Positions 35,190 to 48,393 of a DNA stretch of 64,000 nucleotides are shown one piece after another (position 1 is the first letter of the stretch; every line of letters begins with the position of its first letter). The stretch is from Trichoplax sp. H2 (lineage: Eukaryota; Placozoa; Uniplacotomia; Trichoplacea), in assembly GCA_003344405.1 (NCBI GenBank), contig NOWV01000027.1, forward strand, positions 558,001 to 622,000, in the 5' to 3' direction. The position numbers and the translations under genes are program-made. The notes under the pieces are model-generated. The model saw nothing but the letters and a program-made list of their open reading frames with translations. It ran no database searches and was not told where the DNA came from.

Positions 35190-38100
35190 ATGGCTGCAAA
35201 AGGGACTAATCGAGATCATAAGCGTAGAAATAATGATGTCCACAATCATAAAGATGGCAAGGAAAGAAGGTTTTATCGCTTAAGTCTTAGCACTATGAAG
35301 CAGTGGGCAGATCAGCTAGGCTTTGGAGAAGTGAATGATGAAGTTGCAGCATTGCTGTCGGAAGATGCTTCCTATCGTATACGCCATCTCATTCAGGTTG
35401 AACTTTCCCCCTCTTCATATTGACCATCCTGATTGGGCTTATTTCTTTACTTAGGATACCTATCAAGTATCAAATCCATGCTGTTTATAGTGATAAATAC
35501 TGATAATGCAGTCGCTCTTAGCATGTATAGTATCATAATTAATTATCGATAAGAAAGGAGGGAATACTGTCCATGTGATTCAATTCAATTAATAGAGTGA
35601 TAGTCTATTTCTAGGATATAATGGAATTCCAAGCCGAATGGAATCCATTGAATTAACTTTATAGAAGCTTATGATATAGTCATATCATTTCAACAAGTCA
35701 TCAGCATCGTCATCAACAGGAAGATGTGCTGGATGTTAGAAGACCATTTTTGTATTAGTGATCACGCTGGGCATTCTATAACTTACAAATGCGATTCATG
35801 ATATCATGGCATCGTAAGAGTATTGCATATAGGGATACAGCAGTCGTAGTACGGTCGAGAAGTTATGAATAGAAACTGACTGGACTGCTTTGAACGATGT
35901 AGAATATATCCCTCGCCGTATAACAGCAACATTCACCATCAGAAAGGTGTACTTGATGAAACGCATCATAATCATCAAGCATGGCATTCATCTTCAAAAA
36001 TATTACCGTTATGATTGCTATTTCATAATAAAGGACTCATTATGGAGATGCTATACTGTAATATGTAGTTTACCTACTAAATGAATTATAGATAATCTCC
36101 AAATCTAATACCGACAACAAACTGAGCTATTGCAATCTCACAACGCCAAATATCACTCATCTTTTGTCTGTTGATATTATTCTAAATGAACTAAAATTTT
36201 TACTGCTTGCTATACTTGTAGAAGACAACATCAAATCTAACTATTGCAGTTGCTACCGAATTTTACAGTACAAGGTTTAAAAGTGATGATATTACGGATG
36301 ATACAGTAATTGTATAGTTAGCGTTCACTATAATATCGATAATAGCTAATTTATTTCCAGGTGAAGTAATAACGCTTTCGTTTGATCTACAGTATAAGCG
36401 ATAAAACCCATAGAATACGTTGTACGGTACAAAATATCGATGACCACCTCTTCCAATTTACTGTAGTCTTGACTGAATATATATATACAAAGTCAATTTA
36501 CTTAATACTACTGAACAATCATCTACCTACTATATATACAGTTCTGGCTTAACAAAGTGGATATACTGCACAATTATAGTACCGTTACTGATTTACTTTG
36601 CTGGTAGATGTGTAGGATATACAAAATAAATCCGTCGTGTCAAATTACAAAAATTAATATTTAGCCTTTCGTCTCTTCCCTAAAATTAGGTGGCTTCGGA
36701 AGTTATGATTCATTCTAAAAGAACGCGTATGATGACAGATGATGTCAATAAAGCTGCGAAATTATGTCGTTTAGAAGTAAATCCATACTTTGCCATTACA
36801 TTATATGTGACGTTGTTACTTTTTTAACCTAATTTTCGGGCTTGAGCATATCGAGTCTGGATCAATATCAAGTCAATTAATAATTATCTATTTATGGTCT
36901 AAAATAGAGTATTTATGGAATCAATGGAACAGAAGCCGATCAGTTTAAATGTGTCACATTTAAAGATAGTAAAATATATTATTTGGACGATAAAGAAGTG
37001 AATTTACACAATTTAATCATGAATGACGAAATACCGAATGATCCTGGCCGAACGTCTGTACGAGGTAGATATTTGATTTTAAAAATTAAGAGATAAAAGA
37101 TTGACGTAGTTTAACTAGTAACCTATTGAAAAAGTTGTTGCGTACCAAATTATATCAATACTGTTATAAGGCTATTCGTTTCTCTTTCAGCTCACTGGCT
37201 ACCCATATCTGGTTCATTAAAACAAAATAGTATTAATTGGCAACAGTTGAACACAGTACGTTAAGTGTAACTTTTTAACTGATAAAATCTTGAAACGGAA
37301 TTTTTAATACCTTAATAAAGAGTAACAATTTTAACCTTGCCATTTATTGTTGCTTTGTATACAAATTATTAGGCTAATAATACTTACCTTAAAGCAGTAT
37401 TGCAAGGCTTAAAAAGTCAAGAACCGCAACTTGTTTTGGTATTCAAGCTCATATTTTGCTCTACGATCAGTAAACGATGCAGTATTTACATCAAGTGAAA
37501 ACTTTAATACTTCTATCCATTAATTTCAGACCATCATGAATAATCTAAGAACCAATTCACACGTTACTGTTATTTTACCTTATGTACTGTACTACCTAAT
37601 TTCATCGGTAAGTTAAATTTTTGATAGAAACTTCTTTAGATTTACAGTGTAGAATAACACATAATCTCTCGTAGGCACAATCACTAATATTTGTTATTTT
37701 ATAGATAAAATCGCATACACATGTTGCTCGCTGTTTACAAAGTATACAATCAATTATTGAAAACAAATCTTTAACTCTACTCCCTTATGTAAGAAAGTTC
37801 TGGCTTATTAATAACTTAAATGTAGTAATTTAAGTAACAATTAATAGGTCGAAAATTTACAGGATTTACAACAGATTGTTCTATTTATATTATTTTGTGT
37901 TGATTAACTTTATTAATATGCTGGCTCTTTAAATAACAGCTTGTTCAATTAGTCTCCGTTTTAATGACATGTACTTTGGACGATCACCGCATGGCGAATT
38001 CATGGCATTTAAGAAATAAATCTGCAATGTTGCTAGCATTACTTGCTAGGTTTGTCAGATAAATAATCAAGTAGCTAAGACGTTGAGTTATGCAAACTAC

Positions 38101-38900
38101 TTAAGCTAATTTTATTTCAGTAATACTGCAATACTACATTGACTAAAATATCTCTATTGTATAGGGAATATAAAAAATCATCACCGAACGTATGCAATAA
38201 TATAACTAACAAATTGCGAGAGGTTCTAGCAAGCAACGACAAACCACGGTTTTCTCACTATGGAGCCATTGTAACATTGACTTATTTCGGGGGACAGGTT
38301 TAGTATTTTATGCAATTTTATTAGTATATATTGTACTATTCTAGATGCGGTTTAACAAAAAATATTAATTAAGAGCATGGATACCTTTAATCCTTTAGAT
38401 TAAGATACTGTTTACCTGAAAGAGTGAACTGATTACATACAATATCGATTTTATTAGGAATTGTGTATGACGCTACGTGCATATTTTTCGAGAAATTGGT
38501 ATGTCTTGAATGAAATGCTGGAAAATTCTGCTGTTGAACTATCTATAAAATATGATATTCTACAGGTTAAGAGCGCCTTACAGGTAATATCAATCTAACT
38601 ATATTCATCTGTTTGATTATAAAGAAATTATTACTAATAAAGTTAACATTTTCAAAATAGAACGCTGTTTGCGTCGTCATTAATGACATGGAAAAATATC
38701 TTCAAAATGAAGGAAATTTCAGTGTTGGTAATATTTATCACGAACTGTACAGCTATTGTGGAGATAGTTTAGCACCAGTAGCATCACACTCTTTAACCAA
38801 TATGGAAAGCATTTCTTCTAAAAGTCATACAAATAGAATTTTCTGTCAATCTTGGCGTGAAAAAGTAAAAAGTTTTCAACCCAAAATTTTAGGGTTATGA
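35190..38900 (+). CDS. TAF6L: TAF6L-like histone-fold subunit of SAGA-type complex
   Basis: Eleven exons: 35190-35396, 36690-36776, 36908-37064, 37191-37255, 37373-37438, 37530-37607, 37705-37788, 37940-38049, 38165-38297, 38458-38583, 38661-38900 (TGA); 1353 nt, 450 residues, all phases closing. After a basic 28-residue leader comes the TAF6-type histone fold (STMKQWADQLGF, EVAALLSEDASYRIRHLIQ, EVMIHSKRTRMMTDDVNKAA), then IYYLDDKEVNLHNLI and AHWLPISGS. The HEAT-like domain follows: LRTNSHVTVILPYVLYYL, MTCTLDDHRMANSWHLRNKS, FSHYGAIVTLTYFGG. Near the C-terminus NIYHELYSYCGDSLAPV matches human TAF6L DIYRELYAFFGDSLA, a block I do not recall in TAF6, so TAF6L is preferred over the TFIID paralogue. 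TAF6L pairs with TAF9 in the SAGA acetyltransferase complex. Canonical TAF6 remains the alternative. Confidence 0.88.
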
Positions 38901-40305
38901 TGTACATGTACAGTAATTATATTGATTATACGTTTCTATTAAATTAAAGTAGGAAGGGTTCTCTTTTTCGTTGGTATATTAAGTTGTATATATTATGTAT
39001 TAAATTTCTTCCGTTGCTAGACTAAACTTCCTAATATCTGTGCTTGTTGTCACTAGTTTCAATCAATTTTACGACCTCAACATACTGAAAGGAATGCGTT
39101 AAAACAATTATAATTTTATAATTATATAATTTAATATATAATAGTTAATGTAATTTTAAAGTTTATTAATTAATATATATGTTTTATGAAATAATATGTA
39201 CAGTATATATATACAAGTATATACATATACGCGTATAACTGTTTCTACGTTTTACTCACTTCTTTCTATATACTACACCATGTAGCGTACTAGAGTACTT
39301 TGCGAATAGGTGATTTTCGTTAATGAAAGTTACAAATTTCAAATTCACTTCTATGTAATATCTGTACACAGTAGTATCAGATTAAGAAAGAACGGAAGTT
39401 TCCAGCTTTACTATTCTTTTCATTCGACACTGAAAATTGTGCTATAATTGAAATTGTTTTTCAGCTTTTCTGGTTGCTTTGTTACAATTAATAAAATTAA
39501 GGGGAAAGAACAGAAAACTGATCTTTCAAAACATTTTTGATGGATCAAACGAAGAGATGTAAGATCGGAAATACGCCCATAGTAAAGCTTAGAATACTAT
39601 TTGTAATTTAAATCTAAACTCCCAATGAAAGTATTGCAAAAATTTTAAAAGTTACGATAAAATGTTACTTAAATCGATCCTACGATTTGATACATCGACT
39701 TTTCAAAGTAGATCTAAATTCAGTATTCTATCCAAGATACTACATATGAAAGTAAAGAGGTAATCTGGTCTTGACCTGTGGATATCTTAAGAGCTTTTAC
39801 GTACAGTATATTATATTACTTTGTGATCCAGTTGAAGGTATTGAAAACATTATTTCTTGAAGAACGGACTGATCTTAATCTATGATTAATTACAAATACG
39901 GTAGTCACTAGTCACCATTAAGGTATCGGATCAGATCCGATAGCTGTGGAGTTTAACGGAATTCCAACAATTATCAACATGACATGCATGATAATACACG
40001 TATGCTGCAGTTTTATTCATTCAATACTGCACAAAAACGCTTACAAAATAATTGTTATAATATTTCGTTACATTCTTCTAATCTACCGTAATCGCATGAA
40101 TTAAGATATTTCACTTGATTTTAGCCCATATCGACTCATGTACATACAATAGAAAATTGATAATTTTCAAAAGTATTACATTATGGTCATAAATTTCGTT
40201 CATATGTTAAATGTAGAATAGCACCATGACAGGTGTACAACATTACTTTCCACCATGTTTACGTTTGTTGCGATTGCCTATACAGAAATTATCGATTTGA
40301 AAATT
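38901..40305. other. Convergent intergenic region, no gene recognised
   Basis: This stretch separates the 3' ends of TAF6L (+) and EIF3C (-). It is very AT-rich with TA runs near 39100-39235. No GTAC array and no coding motif were seen. Confidence 0.55.
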
Positions 40306-43300
40306 TTAATGTCTAAATTTCGAAACATTTTTAATATTCGATCTGATATACCATTGATCATTACAGCACGTCGTACCTGAACCCTTTCCAGATCTTCCTT
40401 GATTACCTTTATTCCCAGACCAGTTTTCATCATTCTGCGATTGTTGAACACGACGTCTATCTCGACTTTGTTCTCGCCAATCTGAAACGATCACTTATTA
40501 GTAAGATATCGCACTAGCAGATACTATCCATTTATATGATTAATCTCCTACAGAATACCTCTACCTTTATTTATCTGGTATCCATGCCTTTCATGTAAAA
40601 TTTTCTCATTCGTATCGGCTAAGGCATATATCTATATAAGAATAAATGATTGTCAATACATGCTAATTAGTACTTCTACCAACGTGGTTAAATATGCTAT
40701 CACATAAAATATTACATTCAGCTTACCTTATCGGCAATTTGAATAGCTAAGTTCTGTAATTTTGTTGGTTCACATTTATGCATCATTAAAGTTTCTGTCG
40801 GTTCATCCCATGATGCCTGGAAACCCAAATGATAATAATATAACACAACAGACACATTAAATATATTAAAAGTAATATAAACTGACCTGCAATTCGTCAT
40901 TCATAATCATTTTACTGATAGTTCTGTAAACATCGGAAGATTCCATTCCGAACATTTCTGACAAGCTACTTAGGCTATTATCAAAAATAAAGAAAATTAG
41001 GTATTACTTCCGTTTATATCGACGCAACATTTGTAACATGATTTACCTTAGTGAACTATAAACTCCACCGTACGTAAATAAGTAAGTTCGAAGGCTCTCT
41101 TCACGGATCTTCCTAAAAAATTGAAATATTGAGACTGTTAGTGAAATCGTACATTCCATTTGAAATAAGAGGATAAAACATACTTTAGTAGCATCGCCTT
41201 AACAGTTTCAGGCTCCGTGAAAAGGTCCCAAACCTATAAATGATGTATAGATGGTAAAAATAACTTGAGCAAAATAGCACTTTAAAATTCCTTAATAGCA
41301 ATATATTTATGTTTCGCTAGTATGAACCTTAATTCTTAAGATATAATCACTACATGCTTTCCAATCACCAGTTCTCATAGCATGGGCGGCTGCTATTACT
41401 TGTTCTCTCATATTTTCTGGTGGTCCTATTATTATAAACACGATTTCATGTTAGCAAATAAATTATTGTGTTACAAAGCAGAAAAAGTAACGCAACTAAT
41501 TCCCAAGTATAATTACCAACCGACAAGTGTCTGACGTTCGCTATTCCTTAGCTGAAAGTGAAAATTTTTGCTTATAAGCCTGCGGCGGTTATACTCATGA
41601 GCTGTAAATACAAGAGCACATTCGTGTTTCCACGTTATTATTTAGTATAATTACATAGTTATATCTAAATAGGCAGTATTACTAACCAGCCATATAAGGA
41701 ATTTCCAGGAGCATAGCTGACGTAAGATAACAACATTCTATTAACTCTGTATTTATGTGCATATGAAATGGTATCTGGAAATAGAAGAAACTACCATGAG
41801 AACCTGCAATAGAGTGTCTAAATCCATTGATTATAAGTGTAATTAAGGTACCTGTCGTTGGCGCTCGAGCTTTTCTTGGTCTTTCGTTTTATCCGATTGA
41901 CGTTGAGAAAAACCCTTTTCATGTGATTATAATTTTACAGTTAAAAAGGAACACCAGTACTTGGGTATTTACATATATATAATAAGCTAACCTGTGCCAA
42001 TAACTCTCGAACACGATTTGTGACTTGTAACTCAACTAAACAGTTGTGAGCATTTTTAATAATTCCATGACGAAAAGCACACAAACCCAACTGTACCATA
42101 GTGCGATTATATAATACTTGCGTAGGTATATCTGAAAATTGAATTGATTCTTGCAAGTGTGACATTAGCATAAGATCTCTAGCATCAGTCCAACGATCAT
42201 GTATGGCATGATGATACGTTTGACAAAGCATGGCTCGAGTACGAATTCTTTCTGTTTGATCTCTTTTGTAAATGTAGTTGCATAGTCGTGCCATTTCTTC
42301 TTTAGAATTATTCGTGCCTTCCTCTTCTTCTTTGGGTTCATTTTTTTCTTCATCATCGTCATTGTTTTCGCTCTTGGACGTTGTCTTGGCCAGTAAAGTA
42401 TCATACTGCAAAGAAATTTATTTTAAACCGGTGACATATTAAATATTAATGAAATATGGTATCTATAGTAGTTTAGAATAATAGGCCATACTAACGTACC
42501 TTATAATACATATGCTCAATTCTTCGTAAATAGACTTTGCAAGTATCAGACGCAGGAAAGTTATTTTTCTCTACTAATTTCTGAGTTCTCTTAATAATTG
42601 CTGTAACGATACTTTCATCCTTCAATCTGCCAGAATTTTGTAATCAATCATTTATGGACAGTTAGGTAGGAATTTTTTTATCTTTACTACCCTTTACTGT
42701 CTATAAAGTAAGTTTAAATTGACGAAAAGCAAATATACCTCTGAACATATTCCAGAGAGTGTGCATCACATGATTGTAAAATCTTAGTAAATTCATCGTC
42801 CATTCTTTCCACCAAGGTAACTACACATCCTCGTACTTGGTATGGAAGATTCGGATCCTACATCAAATCATAAAGATTTAGATTTATTGCCCTTGAATAG
42901 GACAAGGCAACAATATAGAATCAGTCAGTTACGTACAATAATATTTTCAGATTCCTCTGGTATATTCATGCCAGTAGTAATCTCAGGATGATCTAACAGC
43001 ATATCCACCAAAGTGACTATGAATTCGGTACACCTAATTATAAAAAAATATCAAGTAAGATAATCTATCTAAAACTTTTATCGAATATCGCATGCGGAGA
43101 ACTAACATCTTCCAGTACTCTTGCTTCATGCTATTTACGAGGACAGCAACAGCACTATCGTAAATTGCTGATATCAATCCAACAAGTATCTTTACAGAGA
43201 GGGCAGTAGCTGCAAGAAAACGTAATCATAAATAAAGCAAATTCATCATCGTAAGATAGATGCTGGAACGTATAAGAAAGATGCTTACATAAATTTTCGC

Positions 43301-46300
43301 GCGATGTGATCTGTAATAATTCCTTGAAGGTGTTGATAACTTCACGACGATCCGTAGACTATAAAGTAGATTGGTAAGATAATAAATTGTTTTTATTCCA
43401 ATCAACAATAGGGTTTCCGATCGCAAGAAATTTGATCAAATTTTTCTTTACCTTTTTCCCTCGGACAGCTACAATCTCCTGAACTTTAACCAGTACCGAT
43501 TCATTTGTAATTTCTGCATCTTTTCCAAATAAGGCCTTGTCGGGAGATTTATCTTTTGATACTTTTGCTTCTTCCGCCGATAATTCGTTATCATCTTTCG
43601 GAGCTACTTGCTTCGATCCTTTTCCTTTCCTTCTTTTGCTATCTCTTGCTACGGTTCCGGCGGTGCTAACATTCAGAATAGTCGTTATAAGGTGAGTAAT
43701 CATAAGAAATGGATAGGCAGTATCATTAGAGTATCGTCAACATCGCTACTATTACATAGAATTGCGCTTGTGAAATAGAAAGTGATCGCACTGACTATAT
43801 TAACAAGCATTTATATATCGTATCGTATTAGCAAATTATATTTTGTCAATCAGAGTATAATTTACATTGACGTAGATTAACGACGAGGATAGCTGTAATT
43901 GATTCGAACAAGATTGAATTACTAAATGACTTATAGAGCGAAGGGTAATAACTAGAAGATGTCATCAATTAATCTCAATATTTTAACCGTTAATTAAATA
44001 AACTTACGACTTTAAGAAAATGCTAGGGCCTGTCGCCTTTGAACCACCACCACCTTCTTTATCAGACCCATCATCTTCATCTTCAGAAGCACTCCAGTCA
44101 TCGCCATCACTCTCGCTTTCACTGCTGCCAGATTTCAAAAATTGGCTGCGACCAGTCGTATTTTCTGGCTTTTTTGTAAAGTCCATAACATCTCCATCAT
44201 CCATATCTTCATCACTTTCATCTTCCTCTTCACCTGAAGTAATTATGTCCGTGAAGGTAAAAGAATGCCATTTAGTGTCTCTTTACATCAGTGAAGATGA
44301 AATAGTAATGCAAGCACTTAGTTTTTATTGTATATAGGGCTATATACCTGATACATTTGAATCTTCATCCACGTCGGGATTCTAAAACATTATTAAAGTA
44401 ATAAGTATCTTTTAACTTTTAACGACATGTAAGTATAATATTGAGTTACTACAACGCTATAGGGGTTACCTCTCGATACGCAGCCATATCATTTTCAAAG
44501 TCGCGAACATACTTCTTCATTTTTTGACGCAATGCACCTAAAGCCTATGAATTACAATAAGTATTACTTGCGTTAGTAATATTATTTTATGCCATATCGT
44601 AGCAAAATCTTCTGTATGAGATGTTATCTACTGCTGGTATCGAAGAGATTTTCTTTACCTTTGCATTGATTTTACTTAGCTTTTTCTTAGTATCTTTATC
44701 ATCCCATATCTATTTGAATATTAATAGCAACAGTAGCGATTTTAACAAGCACCATGGAATTCCCAGTTATCATTACAAAGTCAATGACGTTATTATCTTT
44801 TGCACTTTTTCATATAGCAATCTGTGATGTAGTTACCTCTTTAATATAGTCTTCCAATTCTACTAAGTACTTAACATAGAATTTAGGGATACCCGTTTTA
44901 TCAATGATGTTCTTTGCCTTCTGATAGATTTTCCCAAGGAGTTCAAAATCTGTATGATTGAAAAGTTTAAAGTTTTATATTATTAGACAAAAAGTGATAA
45001 AGATAGCACGATGCGAACATGATAGTTAACCATAGAATAATCAACGAGAATTTATTTCAATGGTACAGTACAGTTAAATCTTTTTTATCTTGCCTGATAG
45101 CACTTTGGCAATGTCGTTAATTTTCTTATGGTTTTTAAGAGCTCTGATGGCATCTTTTAATTCATCAAATCTGTCGATATAAATTTTAGACTCGATATAA
45201 TATTTTGACCGTATAAACAAAATAAAAAGTGCGCATTTCCCGATTGCTGTACAGGACTGAAAAATGCAACACCAGACATTGCATATCCTCTATCAGTCGT
45301 TAATAGGATCGATATCACGGAAGCACATAATATTACCACATTTCGGTAAGGTACTTTTTGTTATAGTATTCATTCATAAAAGCATACAGTATTATGAAAG
45401 AGATGTTTCTGATATATTTATAATTAATTACACTATCAACCTAGCTGTATCTGCTAATTACTGTTTTAATTTTAAAAGTCGATTCTACTACCATTCAATT
45501 CTATCTGTAATGTATTATCGCAAATATGCATAGCAATATGCCTAAATGTTGACCCATGATTATATGCAAAAGTAAAACACGAGCAGATTCTACGGTGTAT
45601 CTTAGGTAAGATTATCTTACTAAAAGCGTGTAGCAAACAATCACAGTCATATCCCAACCGTTTATCCTTATGGCTTTTAACCACTCTTTTGACATCATCT
45701 TCATCATCGCTCTGGGCAAATAAGCTATAATAGGTCAAAAATTGAATCCAATATTAGCTACCATGTTTCTAGTAGTGTGTATTACCAGTTTTGAAAGAAA
45801 TTAAAATAAGATTATCCATACAGTACAATCCATTGCTGATGTTTTAATTACTATTGTCGACATTGTACAATTGCTATCAAGTATTTTTTGTGCTGTAGTT
45901 TGATTCAGATTAGGACTACTTGGTCTAGAAAGGACGCCAATATGTGATATATTGAAGACGTTTTCGATTGAACTATTGGATGTATGGTAGTTGTCATCCA
46001 TTGATTGGTAAGTCACTACTTCAAGATGTCCTCTATACGGATGAGATATGCAAATTGAATCTTGTAGCGGGCAGCTATTCTATCCTCAGAAGAGCCGTGG
46101 TGTAGCGAACTCATTGAAAATGGCAGGTGACAAATCATTGGATATGATTTAGGCAAATACAACACCTAATAGTCACGTTTTGTGGAAGTATTATGTCAAT
46201 GTTCATCCAGTCTACTAGCAAGTGCCAATACAAGTGAACAAAGATGGAACCTAACAAGTTTTAATAGGACTATGATGATGATTTGGCCACTTGTGCGGCT

Positions 46301-46505
46301 AGAAAAGGCATCGAATGAGAAATACAAAGACACTGATGGAAGCCACTAACTAGGCAGTGTATGACTTGAAGGAAAATGAGCAGATATCAAGTGTTTCAAT
46401 TACTATATTAAGAACAAACTTGGTTGTAATTCGTTGTGGTGCTTGTTCCTCTTCTGATGATGTGGATTCAGAGTCCGAATCTGAACCACCAAAGAAACGA
46501 GACAT
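40306..46505 (-). CDS. EIF3C: Eukaryotic translation initiation factor 3 subunit C
   Basis: Twenty-five exons on the complement: 46404-46505 (ATG 46505), 45659-45711, 45094-45170, 44837-44949, 44659-44709, 44470-44544, 44348-44381, 44008-44233, 43452-43665, 43289-43358, 43107-43209, 42937-43033, 42739-42857, 42500-42626, 41992-42405, 41852-41914, 41687-41774, 41521-41601, 41328-41425, 41184-41233, 41047-41112, 40887-40974, 40727-40816, 40565-40631, 40306-40481. That is 2742 nt, 913 residues, the human length. N-terminal [14 protein letters not shown] and [17 protein letters not shown] are followed by [13 protein letters not shown], an acidic/Ser stretch, [60 protein letters not shown] and the C-terminal PCI domain ([26 protein letters not shown]). 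eIF3c scaffolds the eIF3 octamer and binds eIF1/eIF5 through its N-terminus. The tail is Arg/Asn/Gly-rich as in human. The exon 1 donor (46404 or 46416) is uncertain; intron 3 uses a GC donor. Confidence 0.95.
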
Positions 46506-48388
46506 GTTTGATCGATTTAACGTTAATGGAGAGCTGCAAATCGACCCAGAACTTGGCAAGTTGGGATAGGAAAAACGTAGTTCGACAACGTGAAAATTTT
46601 ACACATGCGTATAAGTATTTCTCAGTCCCACGGCGGACCGTCGAGGTTCCGGTACCTGTAAGCCGTACAGTACGTACTGTACTATACTACTGTACTGTAC
46701 TGTATGTACTGTACTGTACAGTAGAAGCATTTTCCTTGATGGAGTCTGAAGCCTTTCCGATCGATAGTACTGTACTGTACACTGTACACTGTACAGGATA
46801 CTGTACTGTATCCCATACAGTAGTACAGCGTATTATACTACACTTCGTTCAGTTCATCCCAGCGTATTGTACAGTATTGGAGTGGACAGGAGGGGCTGGT
46901 TTGCAACACTGCCCGCACGTGGCGCATGCTACTGCGTAATGCACAGTGCGCACTGTACAGTGTACAGTGTACAGTACAGTACAGTCGTGATGGCTGTAGT
47001 GTACTGTACACTATCCATCTTTGACTGTGTGTACTGTAGATTTCCAGCAGTAACAGTATCGTATACTGTACACTGTACACTACTGGATCCCATAGACAGT
47101 ACACTGAGTACAGTATAGTAGTAACAGTACTGTACCTTCTGCAAGGGTGAAGTTGTCAATTTAAACTGACTGATTCTACAGAATGCAATCGGTCTGATTT
47201 GATAAATAAAAATACTCGTTGATTTTGAAGTGATTGAAATACCAAGATACTTGTGAGCGGCACTACAGTTGGAGTTCACTACGAGTTAAGAACGCCATGA
47301 CATGTACTCGACTATACTATCGTCTTTGAGGACCGCTGGCCCGATTTGGACCAGACCGGACCATACCGTGCAAAACGGTACACTTCTACAGTACAGTACA
47401 GTACTGTAGAGTCGAGTACTGTACTGTACTGTACAGTACAAACCAAACTCGCTACAGTACGGTTTGTAAAGAGTGTACTGTACTGTACTGTACGGTACTG
47501 AAGAGAAAAGACACGGACGCAGCAGCAGCAGCGCTAAACGCCCCGTACAAAAATGTGCTCCTTGGAGTCTGGAAAGGGTCTCTACTGCGCATGATCTCTT
47601 CCAAGGGCGCTCAGTCACCAGTACCTGTACTGCGCAACACTTGGACTCAAATTATCCCGTACTGTACGTACTGCATAAATTGGCTCCATCGTACAGTACA
47701 GTACCGTACAGTGCTATAATGCAAGTCTACTGTAGCTAGTTCCGTACATCACTGTCTGGCTGATAGAGATGAAAGAAAAACCGTTCCATCATCGAGGTGA
47801 AAAGCTTTTCTCCTCCTCATTTCCCACAATTCACCGCTGCAACGCATTACGACACCAGTCAGTCTGTGCAACGATTCATCATCCTTTCGGTGTGAGTGCA
47901 GGCTTTGGGGAGCGGCCATTTTTCAGGCAGTTTCGTCTACAAACCGACAATTCTATCCATATTGATCAAGATTTTGTTACTTCCACGCTATTAATACAAC
48001 AGTAAGTATGATTTAACATAATACATGGGTACTTGACCAGTGGAAGGGTATTTTTCCCCCTCTTTTACGACATACAATTATCTGGCGTCTACGGTATTTC
48101 ACTTCTCTATTTCATAACTTTTGACTTCGTCACGCAGACACACTGCTATAGTGTTGTACAGGATAGCTCTCCTACATATTTAGATACTTTTTAGCTATAC
48201 TTTAACAGTATTGGCCAAGGTAGTTGATGGTAGCTCGATGATTCAGTACAAGACTAACTTTTCTTATTACTGTATCCACCAGATATCAACCAAATTAATG
48301 CTAAACTCTTTCTGTGCTTGCATTGGACCTCTTCTTTCCTCAAATACTCAATTTAAGTAATAAAGACTTATTTTTTTTTCTCTTTCAG
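46506..48388. promoter_or_regulatory. Divergent intergenic region and AP-beta leader
   Basis: This stretch lies between the EIF3C ATG (-) and the first AP-beta coding exon (+). It contains the longest GTAC palindrome array (separate entry). The AP-beta coding exon begins only five bases before its ATG, after a strong pyrimidine tract ending TCTTTCAG at 48388, so most of the 5' UTR must lie in an upstream exon. The donor CAACA|GTAAGTATG at 48002 is the best candidate, making 47.76-48.0 kb a likely noncoding exon. The open frame at 47769-48005 there shows no protein motif. Confidence 0.6.
46660..47745. repeat. Large TACTGTAC/GTACAGTA palindrome array between EIF3C and AP-beta
   Basis: Over about 1.1 kb there are dozens of overlapping GTACTGTAC, CACTGTACAGTG and TACAGTACAGTAC words, interleaved with more GC-rich spacers than the rest of the window. 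Being self-complementary, the words read the same on both strands and give Tyr/Val/Thr/Cys-repeat translations in all frames. The array starts about 155 bp upstream of the EIF3C ATG and ends about 650 bp upstream of the AP-beta ATG. Confidence 0.92.
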
Positions 48389-48393
48389 CCATC

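Noticed and set aside
44020-44337. 105-residue plus-strand Ser/Pro-rich ORF
   Set aside because: It is the antisense of the acidic/Ser exon of EIF3C, whose frame and splice phases fit the family.
46436-47739. Several ORFs on both strands of up to 167 residues
   Set aside because: They overlap EIF3C exon 1 in antisense or lie within the palindrome array; composition is repeat-driven.
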